Positions 1 through 10,794 of a stretch of 39,817 bases of DNA are shown here, one piece after another. Under the pieces are notes generated by a model, which ran no database searches, was not told where the DNA came from, and was given only the letters and a program-made list of their open reading frames with translations. This stretch comes from Owenia fusiformis (lineage: Eukaryota > Annelida > Polychaeta > Sabellida > Oweniidae): NCBI GenBank assembly GCA_903813345.2, contig CAIIXF020000054.1:1-39817 (forward strand), given 5' to 3'. Made by a program: the position numbers and the translations under genes. Within the stretch, counting starts at the first letter, position 1; the number at the start of each line of letters is the position of its first letter.

Positions 1-1063
1 AAGTATATATTGATTGGATTTTACACCCGTCGGCTTCAATGATTATTTGCCTCTAGATGATTTATCGATTTTCCATTTATACAGGGCGTATAAAAATTGC
101 CAATGGGCTGCTTTTCTCCGCCTTAATGCACAGATGACTCAGACCTTAGCCATAAATGTCATGGAGAAATGAGGGCATCTTTTTGTGCTAAGAAGTGGTG
201 GCAACTTAGAGGGGTATAGGATGTATTCTTGCAAATGTATGAGTATTAACACTTTACAGTCTATGTCGCGCATCACATACTTTCTTTCATTATACTCTAT
301 GCCCCAATGCACTGGCTTTTGCAATGTTTATAACTTGGCCCAAAGGTAAGTTTGACCCCCTTTGCTTAAGGAATGATTACTCGCCCAACCATGACCCAAT
401 ATCAACGAATGATATACCATTAGAAGGAAGAGACACATGGCTTTATGGTTCATTGAATGAAATGCTGTTATCACTGGTTTTGTGCTTTTCAGAGATGACA
501 ATCTGTTGCGTTTTTTTATACGCACTGTATAGTATTTAATTTACCCTTTTTGGTGGGACGGACAAGAATAATGTGGGAGGATGAGTGAACTGATAACTAT
601 ATTAAATGATAAATACAATTATTATTAACCATATTAATGGGCTAATATTCTCACGCAATTTAGAAGAAGTCTAACGTTTTTTGGGGTACCATTACCCCAT
701 TAATGTTATTAACATGACATTTTACTAGGGAAATCCCAACAATGTGCAAATGTGAATAAATCTATATTCTGTTGATAACGCTGCACTGTGAAGTCCAAGC
801 AAAACTAAGGTCAGTAAAAACGATGTTTATATAGTGACGACATATTATACAATGCAGAAGTGACATCTTTGTATAACAAGCATAAAATGTTACATCTCCC
901 GTTTAAGTTGATTAACACTTGATTTAAAGTTGATGGAAAAATTAGTATTTCCCTTATAGAAATATTGCAACAAACAGCAGTTATAGTTAAGATGTAGAAC
1001 ATAGTCTGATCTTAACACTAGAGTTAATGTTCACACTGTATCCATACTATACTATATCCATAT
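1..1063. other. AT-rich sequence, no recognisable gene
   Basis: Only short chance reading frames are present and none resembles a known family. A GTAAGT donor-like site lies near 344, but no matching coding exon or acceptor could be supported. Nothing repetitive at large scale was seen here. Confidence 0.5.
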
Positions 1064-1705
1064 ATTCTGATAAAAATGGTCTCATCGTGTGATTTTTTCA
1101 CATATCTCTCTCATTTTTTCAGAAATGTAGATTATGTAATTACACATACAATGCTTAACTACTGTAGCTAAATCTTGAATTAATTTTGAGATAAGGTTGC
1201 CATGGTAACCTGTTTTGGGGTAGGCAGATCAATTAAATTATAATATTAAAAATAACAAGGTATTAAAAAGGAAGGTATGATCACCGTTGATTAACATCCA
1301 CAATCTTGTTGCAAGAAGAGCTTGCACATAGAGAATAACACTAAGATAATTTAAGATGCAGCTTGGGAACTGAGAATTATCTAACTGTGTATAATAACAA
1401 ACAAAGGCAATAAGGGTCCGGAAAAGTTCAGCGAATAGATGGCAATGACAGGAAGATGCGTTTAATCTGCTTAAAAGGGTACTTAAGGAATGATAATTAA
1501 CAAATTTATCTATTTTATACGTATTTTTAACTGACCTGCCTACCCTAAATACAGGTTACCATGGCAACATTATCTCAAAATTAATTTAAGATTTAGCTAT
1601 TACATTTTAGTATTGTATGTGTAATTACACAATCTACTTGTTTTGAAATAATGACAGGGATATATGAAAAAATCACAAAATGAGAGCATTTTTATCAAAC
1701 AGAAT
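1064..1705. repeat. Fold-back (inverted-repeat) element, ~165-bp arms
   Basis: The arm at about 1064-1227 is the imperfect reverse complement of 1536-1705. Shared landmarks are GGTTGCCATGGTAACC against GGTTACCATGGCAAC, TGTAATTACACATACAAT against ATTGTATGTGTAATTACA, and the outer ATTCTGATAAAAATGG against its complement. The ~300-bp loop shows no coding capacity. This is probably a non-autonomous inverted-repeat transposon; the family was not recognised. Its right end abuts an inverted fragment of repeat family X. Confidence 0.75.
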
Positions 1706-1931
1706 CTTAAGAGGTTCTGGACAAATCATTTGATTCTGGACTTGTCATCTTTTTTTTTCAACGAAATCACATCCAAGGGTTGCATTTTTATTAGCTATTT
1801 AGAGAGTGAGTCCTGCCTAGTATTACTTTCAATAAAAAAAGTTAAAATAGAACCCTACTTGAGAGTCAATTTAATACTTACATTACATTGATAAATTTAT
1901 GCAAATCCTGAAATATTTTTTAAGTGCATTT
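1698..1931 (-). repeat. Repeat family X, inverted 3'-end fragment
   Basis: This is the reverse complement of the last ~235 bp of the two long X copies (ends at 7087 and 38177). The shared end includes CCTCTTAAGAT and the phrase on the other strand that reads CTAGGCAGGACTC. Only the 3' end is present, so this copy is truncated. It proves that X is a dispersed family and not a local duplication. Confidence 0.8.
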
Positions 1932-1936
1932 TTTCG

Positions 1937-1982
1937 CATTATTCGCAGTATTTCGCATACGCATTCGCAGTATTTCGCATAC
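1937..1982. repeat. Short tandem repeat with ATTCGCAGTATTTCGCATAC unit
   Basis: A 20-bp unit occurs about twice in a row, with a partial unit before it. Confidence 0.7.
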
Positions 1983-1989
1983 CAAATAT

Positions 1990-2466
1990 GAACATAATCA
2001 CTCCCCTTCTTTTCGAGTTATAGGAAAATATATTAAAATCGTGGCCTTTTTCAAAATGGCTGCCTTCTTCCAAATGTGTCATTAGACAATGTGCCATGCT
2101 TATAGTATTCACATACCAAAAGTGAACAAACTCGCTCTGCTAATTTTCGTGTGATAGTAAAGTACGTAAAAATGGCAGTCATTTTTCGAAGTGGTGGCCA
2201 TTTTTCAAAATGACCACCTTCTACCAAATGTGTCATTAGACAGTGTGCCATACTTATAGTAGTCATATACCAAATATGAACAAAATCGCTCCACTACTTT
2301 TCAAGCTACAGCAAAAAATCGTAAAACAACGTGCAAAGGCCGCCATTTTTCAAGATGGCTGCCATGTGCTTCTTTAATATCTACATTTCTAGCTTTATCA
2401 ATGTCCTATGTTTTTATATCTAAAACATGTTGCCTTTACAGTTTTACATATTGCACCTAAATTACA
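1990..2466 (-). repeat. Inverted copy of the interior of the 2786-3816 element
   Basis: Read on the minus strand, this segment matches about 3020-3450: the same order of GGTGCAATATGTAAAACTG, the phrase about a 2-kb-family TTTAGATGT block, GCACATGGCAGCCATCTTG, then the units containing GTGGAGCGATTTTG. It lies outside the terminal repeats of the neighbouring element, so it is a second, truncated family member in opposite orientation. Together they make a ~1.5-kb imperfect inverted pair. Confidence 0.75.
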
Positions 2467-2823
2467 GTAACATTTTTGTAATCCTAAAGGTCCATACTAA
2501 AGATTTTTGCTATCCCAGAATGAAATATTGTCCCATGGTATCCATTGGCGGCCATCTTGTCGGCCATCTTGAATTTTTGAAACAGTTGATGTTAAAAAGA
2601 ACAATAACTTCAACAGTTTTGAGAATGAAGTATCCCATATTATAAGATGTAATAATTATGCAAATAGTCTCATTTGCATAAAATGTGACATCATTAATCG
2701 TAATTTTTGCCTCTTTACAACGGTATCGCACTATACTCTGCTGCCTGATTGACTAGTCTTAGTCATCCATGAACATAAATTAATTATCCCATCGAACGAA
2801 GTTCGGAGGGATATAGGGAACGC

Positions 2824-2884
2824 CTCCGTCCGTCCGTCCGTACGTCCGTCCGTCCGTACGTACGTACGTCCGTCCGTCCGTCCG
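2824..2884. repeat. (CCGT/ACGT)n microsatellite
   Basis: Tetranucleotide run of CCGT units interspersed with ACGT units, just inside the left hairpin of the element. Confidence 0.9.
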
Positions 2885-3189
2885 GGCAATAACTCAAATA
2901 TCGTTGGCCCGATTTTGTTCATATTTTGTACACATATACCCTATGGGGGTAGAAGTTCTGCTCAAAAGCCGATTTTCAAAATGGCCGCTCATTTCAAAAT
3001 GGCGGCCATTTTAGTGCCGAATTTACAGTGTTTTAGGTGCAATATGTAAAACTGTAATAGCAATATGTTTTAGATGTAAAAAAATTATATAGGACATTGA
3101 TAAAACTTGAAATGTAGATATAAAAGAAGCACATGGCAGCCATCTTGAAAAATGGCGGCCTTTACTCGTTATTTTACGATTTTTGCTGT

Positions 3190-3720
3190 AACTCAAAAAG
3201 TAGTGGAGCGATTTTGTTCATATTTGGTATGTGAATACTATAAACATTGCACACTGTCTAAAGACACTTTTGGTAGAAGGCGGCCATTTTGAAAAATGGC
3301 CACCATTTTGAAAAATGGCCACCATTTTGAAAAATGGCCACCATTTTAACGTATTTTACTATAACTCGAAAAGTAGTGGAGCGATTTTGTTCATATTTGG
3401 TATGTGAATACTATAAGCATGACACACTGTCCTATGACACTTTTGGAAGAAGGCGGCCATTTTGAAAAATGGCCGCCATTTTAACGTTTTTTACTATAAC
3501 TCGAAAAGTAGTGAAGCGATTTTGTTCATATTTGGTATGTGAATACTGTAAGCATGGTACACTGTCTAATGACACTTTTAGCATAAGGCGGCCATTTTTC
3601 AACGTATTTTACTATAACTTGAAAAGTAGTGGAGCGATTTTGTTCATATTTGGTATGTGAATACTATAAGCATGGCACATGGTCTAATGGCACTTTTGGA
3701 AGAAGTCGGCCATTTTGAAA
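3190..3720 (+). repeat. Four tandem units of 118-173 bp
   Basis: The landmark GTGGAGCGATTTTGTTCATA (GTGAAGCG in one unit) recurs at 3203, 3376, 3511 and 3629. Unit length varies because the palindromic block CCATTTTGAAAAATGG is itself repeated a different number of times in each unit. Expansion of this short block looks like slippage or hairpin-mediated copying. Confidence 0.85.
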
Positions 3721-4338
3721 GATGGCTGCCATTTTTGCTATATACTTTGTTTGTAAATATGCCATCCATGGCTGTTCGATGGGATTCGCTACGCTTTGGC
3801 GTTGCCGTTGTTCTGGTTTAAATATATAGGTACATTAATTTTGAACATATTTGCAATTGAAAGTTTTGGAAAAACATTGTCAGACACTATGTTATAACAC
3901 TTCACATGATTATGATACTTAAAAGGGGCGTGGCACTTTTTGAGAAAGAGTTGATGTTAATCATTTCAAAGTACAATTACTTCCACAGTTTTGAGAATTG
4001 AAAGCTACACGTGGTACCAAAATAAAGCTATTATAATATACTTATACAAATACAATAATTATGCAAATTTTCCCATTTTCATTATATGTGACAACCTCTA
4101 TCATTTCTGGCTTTTACAGTGGTAACGACCAATATCTCTCCCACTGGGCAACAGTCTTGGTTATTCACGAGCATTTATGATTTTGAATATATAGGTACAT
4201 TAATTTTGAACATATTTGCAATTGAAATTTTGGAAAAACTTTGTAAGAAATTAAGTGTTGACACTTCACACGATTATGTAACTGAAAAAGGGGGGGGGGG
4301 TGGCACTTCTTGTTCAAAATGTTAACTTTTAAACACTA

Positions 4339-4414
4339 ATGTCAACATCAAAGGCTGAATCTGCTCTACCAGAGTCATGTCAACTTCAAAGGCTGAAGCT
4401 GCGCTAGCAGAGTT
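4339..4414. repeat. 38-bp tandem repeat, two copies
   Basis: ATGTCAACATCAAAGGCTGA at 4339 and ATGTCAACTTCAAAGGCTGA at 4377, a 38-bp period. Confidence 0.8.
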
Positions 4415-4968
4415 ATGTGGATAGAGCCCAATTGTGCTTATTGGTATGATGTTGGCCCAATTTGCAGCTTGTGTGCACTACTTACAAGTGCATAAGTGTT
4501 CATTATGATAGTGTAATTCTAATGTGACAGCACAATACAAGTCAGGCTATTTTATAGTCCCATGTGCAAAAGTCGATCTGATGAGACATGTTAGGAGAGG
4601 TAGTGGTTAATAATGCCCAGATCAAAGAAAGGCAAGATAGTTATTGAAGATAGGCCCAGATCAAAGTATGGGCATCATCAGCCTCAATCATGACCCAATC
4701 TGTATTGTCCATCAGTGGGAGTTGTAACCCAAATACTGAATATATGATTTAATGTATGTGTCATTCAGTTGCCATGCACTTGGGGCAGTTGGCGGTTACT
4801 TCCTTGCCCAAAAGTCTGAGGTTTGATGGAGTTGAGACCAGGTCAGGGAAAGCTCTTAATAGATAATTGAGACCCCTTGGTCCATGGAAAGGCCACTGAA
4901 ATTGTGGAGTAATGTACACGTTACTCCCCCTCCATCCAATATTCATTCATTTCGATTATTCTTTTTGT
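4415..4968. other. Unannotated stretch
   Basis: No repeat partner inside the window and no convincing coding region was seen. The phrase CCCAGATCAAAG occurs twice about 35 bp apart (near 4617 and 4652). Confidence 0.4.
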
Positions 4969-6119
4969 ATAACGCATGGAAACCAAATTTAAAAAAGTGA
5001 GCGATGTCATTAGTCTTGTGATTATAACGTCCCTTATACCTATTATTACAGGACGTGTAGATCATTGTTGCCTGATTTATAGCAAAACATTGACTTTTGC
5101 ACATTGGTGATCATGCGCCTTTTATAATAGATCTCATATTTTAGAAGCGTATCAGTTCAAAAAAATACTAGAAGACCTAACATATTTTGCCATTCATTTG
5201 GCAATTCAGTTGTAAATTTTCTCTTGAAAAAAATAATTCTTGCAGAAATCGCCTACCCCCTCCATCCCTTGTGTACGATCACCGGGCGTGATTTAAGCTG
5301 GTATTCCCTTTGAAACGAGTCAGATCTTCAACATTTATAGGTTGGACTCCCTTTATAGAAGTGTTGAATTGAATTTGCACTACTTAATGCTTAAATGTAT
5401 TGATTATCCATACATTTTAAGAAAAAAGGTATGTAAAAGAAGATGTTAAGCCAAATATTGCCCTGATAGTTCAGAAAAAAGTAAAAATAAGTAAACTTGA
5501 AAAGTAAAAAAGTAAGAATTTTCTATCTACAGGCCATTTTGCCCCTTCAAGAAGCTCAATATGTAAATTATCTAAACAAACACTTCGTCCATCATTTTGA
5601 AACACTAATCAATCCAATCTGTGCTAGCGATTCATAGGGCAAGCCATTGGGATATTTCAGTAGTTCGTACACCCTGGAAATGTCAGGGAAATTGATTTAA
5701 TTTCCCAAGTGCTTGAAATGTCAGGGGATTTTAAAATTAGGTCAAAAAGGGCCAAAGACGTCCGGGAATTTTACGGTAGATATGTCAGGGAAATGTCAGG
5801 AAAATGTGTATCAGTGTTGAAAAATAATGTTCCAAAAAATACATTTTAGGCCTATGACAGGATATCAATGGAATCCAAAATGTAACATTTAGTTGATTCC
5901 AGAGGATAAATGAAAACATATTACATATATCTAAACACTTCACACTGTCTTGGATAATGAACTTCATAGATCTAGACGCGCTTCGGGAGTGAAAATCCTT
6001 CAATTATTCGAGGATAATGTTTCTAAAACTGTTTTGGAACAAACTAACGTCTTGTTTTGAAAACTACACCTTGCTCCTTTCTGCCGTATTTAATAAAGCA
6101 AAAATAATATATCACGGAG

Positions 6120-6163
6120 GGATACGAACCACTCACCTTGGACTTGTTTATTCACTAGAGCCA
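6120..6163 (-). other. tRNA-like promoter module (box A/box B), minus strand
   Basis: On the minus strand a box-B-like GGTTCGTATCC (6120-6130) follows a box-A-like TGGCTCTAGTGAA (6151-6163) at tRNA-like spacing. The same pair is at 36493-36535 in the other X copy, where box A reads TGGCGCTAGTGAA. A full cloverleaf was not found, so this looks like a SINE-type head or decayed tRNA and not a functional tRNA gene. Confidence 0.45.
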
Positions 6164-6187
6164 TAGGCGTTCCCCTATTCTGGATGG

Positions 6188-6207
6188 ATACAACTGACGA
6201 GTTGTAT
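6188..6207. repeat. 20-nt palindrome ATACAACT-GACG-AGTTGTAT
   Basis: Perfect 8-bp stem with a GACG loop, inside a longer shared phrase beginning CTGGAT. It recurs at 30867-30886, and its left half at 36557-36570, where a MITE inserted just downstream. Confidence 0.8.
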
Positions 6208-6286
6208 CTAAGTGGAGTCAAAGGCGAAGATAATTCTGAATTGACACTCGGTTTGAATATATAATGCTTTTGTTCTTTCATATAGG

Positions 6287-6349
6287 TAGCACGTTGGTCT
6301 CGTGGCTAACGTTCTTAGCTTCAACGCTCTAGGTTAGTTGATCGAGACC
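6287..6349 (+). other. tRNA-like promoter module, plus strand
   Basis: Box-A-like TAGCACGTTGG (6287-6297), with a second candidate TGGTCTCGTGG (6295-6305), is followed by the weaker box-B-like GATCGAGACC (6340-6349). The copy-2 equivalent at 36947-37010 has TGGCCTCATGG, TTAGCGTGCCTGGCTTCC in tRNA style, and GATTGAGAACC. Together with the minus-strand module this makes X carry two divergent tRNA-like heads. Confidence 0.4.
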
Positions 6350-7087
6350 TGTTCATGTCGAATGTTTTGTTTTGCTTGTTGTCAAGATATAATAAGTAGA
6401 GCAAAATCTAGAAAAAAGTAGATCAAAAATCATCCAATGGAGTATAAAATTGTCACCAGGATTCTGAATGAGACGAATGTTTACTCGTGAAATCTAGGTA
6501 GATAAAGTAGATCAGAAAATCCGGAATAATACCAAATCAAAATCAAAATTTTAGCTTGACCATTGGATGGGATTTCATAGAAAATATCCATGAAAACATA
6601 TACTCGTGTTGCAATTTGCACTTAAATTCGATCATTTTAGCTTCACCCCTTGATGGAATTTTATGAAATAAGTTATGAAAACACATCATCATCATGTAAG
6701 GGTTTTCACCTAAATTAGCTCGTTTTATCTTGACCCTTCACAACGAATTTCATGGAAAAATATTTTATGAAAAAATATCATCATGTTATGATTTGTATTT
6801 GAATAAGACAGTTTTATCTAAATACTTGGATAACATTTCATAAAGATGCACTTAAAAAATATTGGATTGGATTTACAGGAATTGCCTTAATTTATCAATG
6901 TATTGTAAGTATAGATTAACTCTCAAATAGGGTTCTATTTTAACCTTTTTTTATTAAAATTAATACTAGGCAGGACTCGCTCTCTAAATAGCTAATAAAA
7001 AATCAAGGCTTGGATGTGATTTCGTTGAAAAAAACATGACAAGTCAGAATCAAGTGATTTGTCCAGAACCTCTTAAGATCCTGTTTA

Positions 7088-7551
7088 CATAACATTGGGA
7101 AATAGAATTGACATCTTAGAGGAGAGGGACATATATCTTCCAATGTATATCCCCCGCTGCTTATCTCCGCTCCAAATATTCTGTGGAAAATAATTTCATT
7201 CGGTGTCAATTTGTTAATATGATTTGATATGATTAAAAAAATAATCATCTACAATTAACAAAAATGATCATCTACAAGTCAAAATAATTACAATACCTTT
7301 TGCTGCCGGGTAAGTGTCCCACGGTTGATGCAACATCTGTAAGAAATGTTTATACTTTTAAACAATTTTTAAAAGCACACATACTAGTCTATTAGGAAAA
7401 TATAGTAACTGTTCCACAACTAGTTACTTTGACTGAACGTCAATGTAACAAAATGGATGAACTTACACATTGTGAAATCGATAAAATAATATATTATAAG
7501 ATATTTTACTTTCGGGAATTTGGGTAAAAATACGTGCGTAATAATACAGTT
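7088..7551. other. Unannotated AT-rich stretch
   Basis: No coding region or repeat partner was recognised. ATGATCATCTACAA-type phrases occur twice near 7240-7280. Confidence 0.4.
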
Positions 7552-8895
7552 CAGGGTGTGCCAACATTTTTTGCAACTTTTTTAAAAGGCTAGAAAAGTA
7601 TCTAAACATAAAGGATTTGCCATAGAAATTGATCTACAGAAACTTAAAGGCCCAAATCTCTGTTAAGTAGAAACCTGGGGTGTTTTAATTATAGAGCCAG
7701 TTATTATACATGTTATTAAGAGCTGACCAATCAGCTGGCAGTAGATGCTGCTTTTGTTTACTTGAACCCTTCTTGACCCGAAATCTGATCTTTGATCCTA
7801 GCTGTGGACGATGCTTTTTGTTAGATTCAAACTTTGAACTTTTCTACTGTACATAATTAAGTAGCATTTAAAAAAACTTTGTCTTGTTCTTATTCAAAAT
7901 TAGAGTAATATTTTACCAAACTGATTTTTTGTGGTTTCCAAATGTTCATACATTACCACAACAAATTTCAAAACAAAAGAAAGCCAATTTATTTAGAAAC
8001 ACTAAAAATCAATTTAAACTTACTGGTTTCTGTTAGTAGAAAGTATTTAAACAGACATATTTGGCAGGTCCAAGCAACCCCTCTTCTTTTATACCGGATT
8101 TTGGTGCATATTTTGGTGCATATAGGAGATGCATATTTTAACATTCAAATGCTACAGCTAAACATGGCTTCAACTTTTTTTGTCAGATCTTTGAGTAACA
8201 ATGTTCAATTGTTCATGTGTCCGAGATTTACCACTTTTCCTTTAACATGTGACTTTCTATGATTTTATGTGATCAACAATAACAAATTCATTATGTTCAC
8301 TAATTCTGCTACAATCTGTTTAAACAATATCTAGCACATGTTTATATCAGTATCTAGTCACTATGGTATTATGTTATACTATATTTATTAATTATCTATT
8401 AAACAAATGTTCTATGTATTCCCTTTCACCAAAAATTGTGCAGGAGAAGTGGAGAGAACTACCACACGATTCGCTGGATTGCCCCATCGACCAGTTCCGC
8501 ACTTGTCTCTTTGCAATAGTGAAGGTGAAAGGTTGATGCATATAAAATCCGTTTTAAAAACAATCAATATATAAATAATACCTAGTGAATAGATACTGTT
8601 ATAAACTCTAGACATTAGTTTAACAGTTATCCAAGATTGTAGCAGATTAAATGAACATAATGAATGTGTTATTTTTGATCACATAAAAGAAAATCACATT
8701 TTCTAGGAAAAAGGTAAATCTTGGACACATGCACAATATACCATTGATATTTAAAGATCTGACAAAAAAATTGAAGTCCAGTTTAGCTTTAGTAAACCTT
8801 TCCTTAAATTTCTGTATTTTTTTTGTGGCAATACCTTAATGTTATGATACTTTTCTAGCCCTTTAAAAAAGTTGCAGAATATTTTGAAACACCCC
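7552..8895 (+). mobile_element. Tc1/mariner-derived long-inverted-repeat element
   Basis: The left end CAGGGTGTGCC (7552) and the right end ACACCCC (8895) are mariner-style termini. The outer arms share GCAACTTTTTTAAA and GGCTAGAAAAGTATC; the inner arms, about 8130-8390 and 8560-8830, share TTTTTGTCAGATCTTT, CATGTGTCC, TTTATGTGATCA and ATTCATTATGTTCA in inverted order. The small loop encodes a transposase C-terminus. About 450 bp at 7670-8120 in the left arm has no counterpart on the right and may be a separate insertion. A TA target duplication is not preserved. Confidence 0.75.
8441..8536 (+). pseudogene. Tc1/mariner transposase C-terminal remnant
   Basis: About 31 codons ending in TGA read QEKWRELPHDSLDCPIDQF and onward to a KVKG end. 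This fits the Tc1-like terminal region, where a W..(I/L)P...(I/L)..LI.S pattern precedes R....I...GG near the stop. The catalytic DDE domain is absent, so the fragment cannot be active. It sits in the loop between the inverted arms, where an internally deleted derivative would keep it. Recognition rests on a short match, so the exact subfamily is open. Confidence 0.6.
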
Positions 8896-9109
8896 TTATT
8901 TCGATTCAGAATTGTAATTATCATGTTATATTATGAAGGAAAACAATACAATCAGCATACTATACTATATTATATAGAATTTAATATTATGTAATTAGAA
9001 ATAAGTGAGAAACAAATATATTATTTATACATATAGACATTTCCGAAATCCAATTATCTCAATAAGAAAATGTAGCAGTATGTATTATCCCCGGTGTAAT
9101 ATTCTTTTT
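8896..9109. other. Short AT-rich spacer
   Basis: Very A+T-rich sequence without recognisable features. Confidence 0.4.
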
Positions 9110-9905
9110 AGAATTATTTGCGCCAATTAATATTAATTCAGCCTTTTCATTATATTATTTGGTCGTGTTTATCTATCAACAAAGACGATTGCAGTTTATT
9201 TAGATTTCTATACTAAGTAACATTATTTTTTTTGTATTTTAAATCTAAGCAGAATATATCAGATTATACTGTATTATTTTGATTCTCAAAAATATTTTAC
9301 GCGATTATTCTTGTTCAACTTGATAAACCATACAACTGATTATTTACTCATCCTAACAAATCAAAGGATGCACGGCATGGCTGTTAATAGGATTAACCGA
9401 CCTACTAGCCCACTCATCTCTATTCATTACAAATGTCATACATATTTCATTTTGATTGTTCAATTTCTATTTGAAAACTATTTACAAACCACTTTTAAGA
9501 TAGAAAGGAATTTAACTTGATTTGAATTTAGGCTAGTATATAACTATCTGTTGTACCTGTGAAAGAGGGGCCTTTAAATGTTGATTGGTGTAAACGTAAT
9601 GTGGAGGAAAGAAATAATAGGAATATTGATATGTTAAACAGTAGCAAAATTAACTTTCCAATGAGTTAATCGATTGAATCCAAAGTTTAACACAATGTTT
9701 ATCATAGCACGAGGGGCATTTTATAATAAAATAAATATAAAAAATAGACTTGCAATTTTTGGGTTTGAGATTAGAACCGTTGGCTGTAAAAAATAATATA
9801 TTAACTCTAACAAAACGGATAAGTAATCAGTGTTAACTCATTCCATAGAAATTTAATAATCAGGTATAAAAGTTTTACTTTTTATATTGCTCTGACAAAT
9901 ATCAT
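9110..9905 (+). repeat. Dispersed repeat family Y, copy 1
   Basis: Direct, diverged copies lie at 10795-11475 and 12215-12510. Shared landmarks are TTGCAGTTTATTTAGA or TTGTAGTTTATTTAGA, ATTTTGATTGTTCAATTTC, AACTTTCCAATGAGTTAAT, TTAACACAATGTTTATCATA and TTAACTCTAACAAA. No coding potential was seen. Confidence 0.75.
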
Positions 9906-10794
9906 TATTTTATTTGCATCTGTTTGCTCTTTCATGCATCACTTTGCTCAATGATTATTTACAAGGTAAATATTCTTTAATAGCATAGCGACATCTTTAT
10001 TATTTTACCATAATTGATTACTAGCCCATGCGTATTTTCATTCGCTTTACACGTAGTCATAGTTGAGTCAAGCTGTTCCATACCCTCCTACTCTATTTAT
10101 GGGACAATTGTATGTTTATTGTTTTAATGTATATAAGTTTCTTTTATAGATATAGGGCGGTTTTTACAAGTTAAAATAAAACTGTTGAAATAAAGTATCC
10201 GCTCGATTTTAGCCCAAACAACGTGTTTTTGTTTAATTTGTGTTATGCTCTTGCTGATGGAGGAGGACATTAAAGCATATCAAATAAAAGTAAACACTGT
10301 GCCAAAAAGGTTATATAGTAATAGATTCTCCTGTTAACTATGCTCTAATATCAACTGCTATAGTGTGAAATATCTCCCGTATCTCCCGTGTTGTAGAGAC
10401 AGAACCTATACCAAGAGATTTGTCGGACAAGTTAGTGCTATTTTCAACTCTACAATATATGACCTAATATAGGCTGCGTTATATATCTAGGCTAACAAAT
10501 AGTTTGCCTACCACTCTATTGGACCTATAGAACCAGAAATACCCGCCGATTCTATGGAAAACAGCTTCTTCTGGCCTATATCAGGATACACCATTAAATC
10601 AGAACTCTAAAAAACAGGAGATACGCTAACTATACGAAATGACGTCATCGTTTCTTATATCTTTAACTTATCTGGCTTATTAATGATTGAAAATGTACTG
10701 TCAGCGTTAAGTAATTAAACAAACAAAATAAAACTGATAAATTCACTTTATACACATTATTTAGTCAGATTTAGTTTAATAGAGATAATTTTTA
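9906..10794. other. Spacer between Y copies, no gene recognised
   Basis: AT-rich, with a duplicated ATATCTCCCGT phrase near 10371-10387. No convincing coding exon or repeat partner was found. Confidence 0.4.

Larger units (their letters stand above)
2786..3816 (+). mobile_element. Hairpin/TIR-capped element with internal tandem repeats, no ORF
   Basis: The left end ATCCCATCGAAC (2786-2797) has a perfect 12-bp inverse, GTTCGATGGGAT (3774-3785). The left end also folds on itself: CGAAC-GAA-GTTCG flanked by ATCCC/GGGAT (2786-2812). A ~30-bp GC-rich tail follows the right repeat (3786-3816, with CGC-TTTG-GCG). The interior starts with a CCGT/ACGT microsatellite and then carries tandem units. Comparison with the neighbouring uninterrupted repeat copy puts the breaks near 2780 and 3816. 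No transposase is encoded, so it must be non-autonomous. Class unknown. Confidence 0.7.
2575..4312 (+). repeat. ~365-bp tandem duplication, first copy split by an insertion
   Basis: Copy 1 is in two pieces, 2575-2780 and 3817-3945; copy 2 is continuous, 3946-4312. Landmarks shared in order are AGTTGATGTTAA, CAACAGTTTTGAGAAT against CCACAGTTTTGAGAAT, ATAATTATGCAAA, then ATATATAGGTACATTAATTTT and a GTGGCACTT end. Copy 2 preserves the uninterrupted sequence across the break point and so acts as a paralogous empty site for the 2786-3816 element. A G-run near 4291 makes the end of copy 2 slightly longer. Confidence 0.75.
4969..7087 (+). repeat. Dispersed repeat family X, copy 1 (~2.1 kb)
   Basis: Nearly the whole segment is collinear with 35243-38177, from TATAACGCAT to CTTAAGATCCTGTT. 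Shared landmarks include ATTGTTGCCTGATTTATAGC, AAAAAATACTAGAAGACC, repeated AAATGTCAGGGAAAT phrases, an 8-bp-stem palindrome at 6188-6207, and two tRNA-like modules. This copy lacks the GAT expansion, the MITE and the extra 147-bp units of copy 2, so it is closer to the ancestral form. No protein is encoded. A composite SINE-like or other non-autonomous element is possible; the class is not recognised. Confidence 0.8.

Noticed and set aside
324-539. Open frame with a GTAAGT site inside, possible host exon
   Set aside because: No family similarity and no acceptor or second exon could be paired with it.
2824-3720. CRISPR-like array
   Set aside because: Repeats are long, diverged and contiguous, without short repeats alternating with unique spacers, and the genome is eukaryotic.
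6188-6207. CTGACGAG in the palindrome as a hammerhead ribozyme
   Set aside because: The required GAAA strand and flanking stems I-III were not found; the motif is simply the loop of the hairpin.
7942-8262. 106-codon plus-strand reading frame
   Set aside because: It lies across an inverted-repeat arm of the mariner derivative and an insertion in it; no family resemblance, and such a length is expected by chance in AT-rich DNA.
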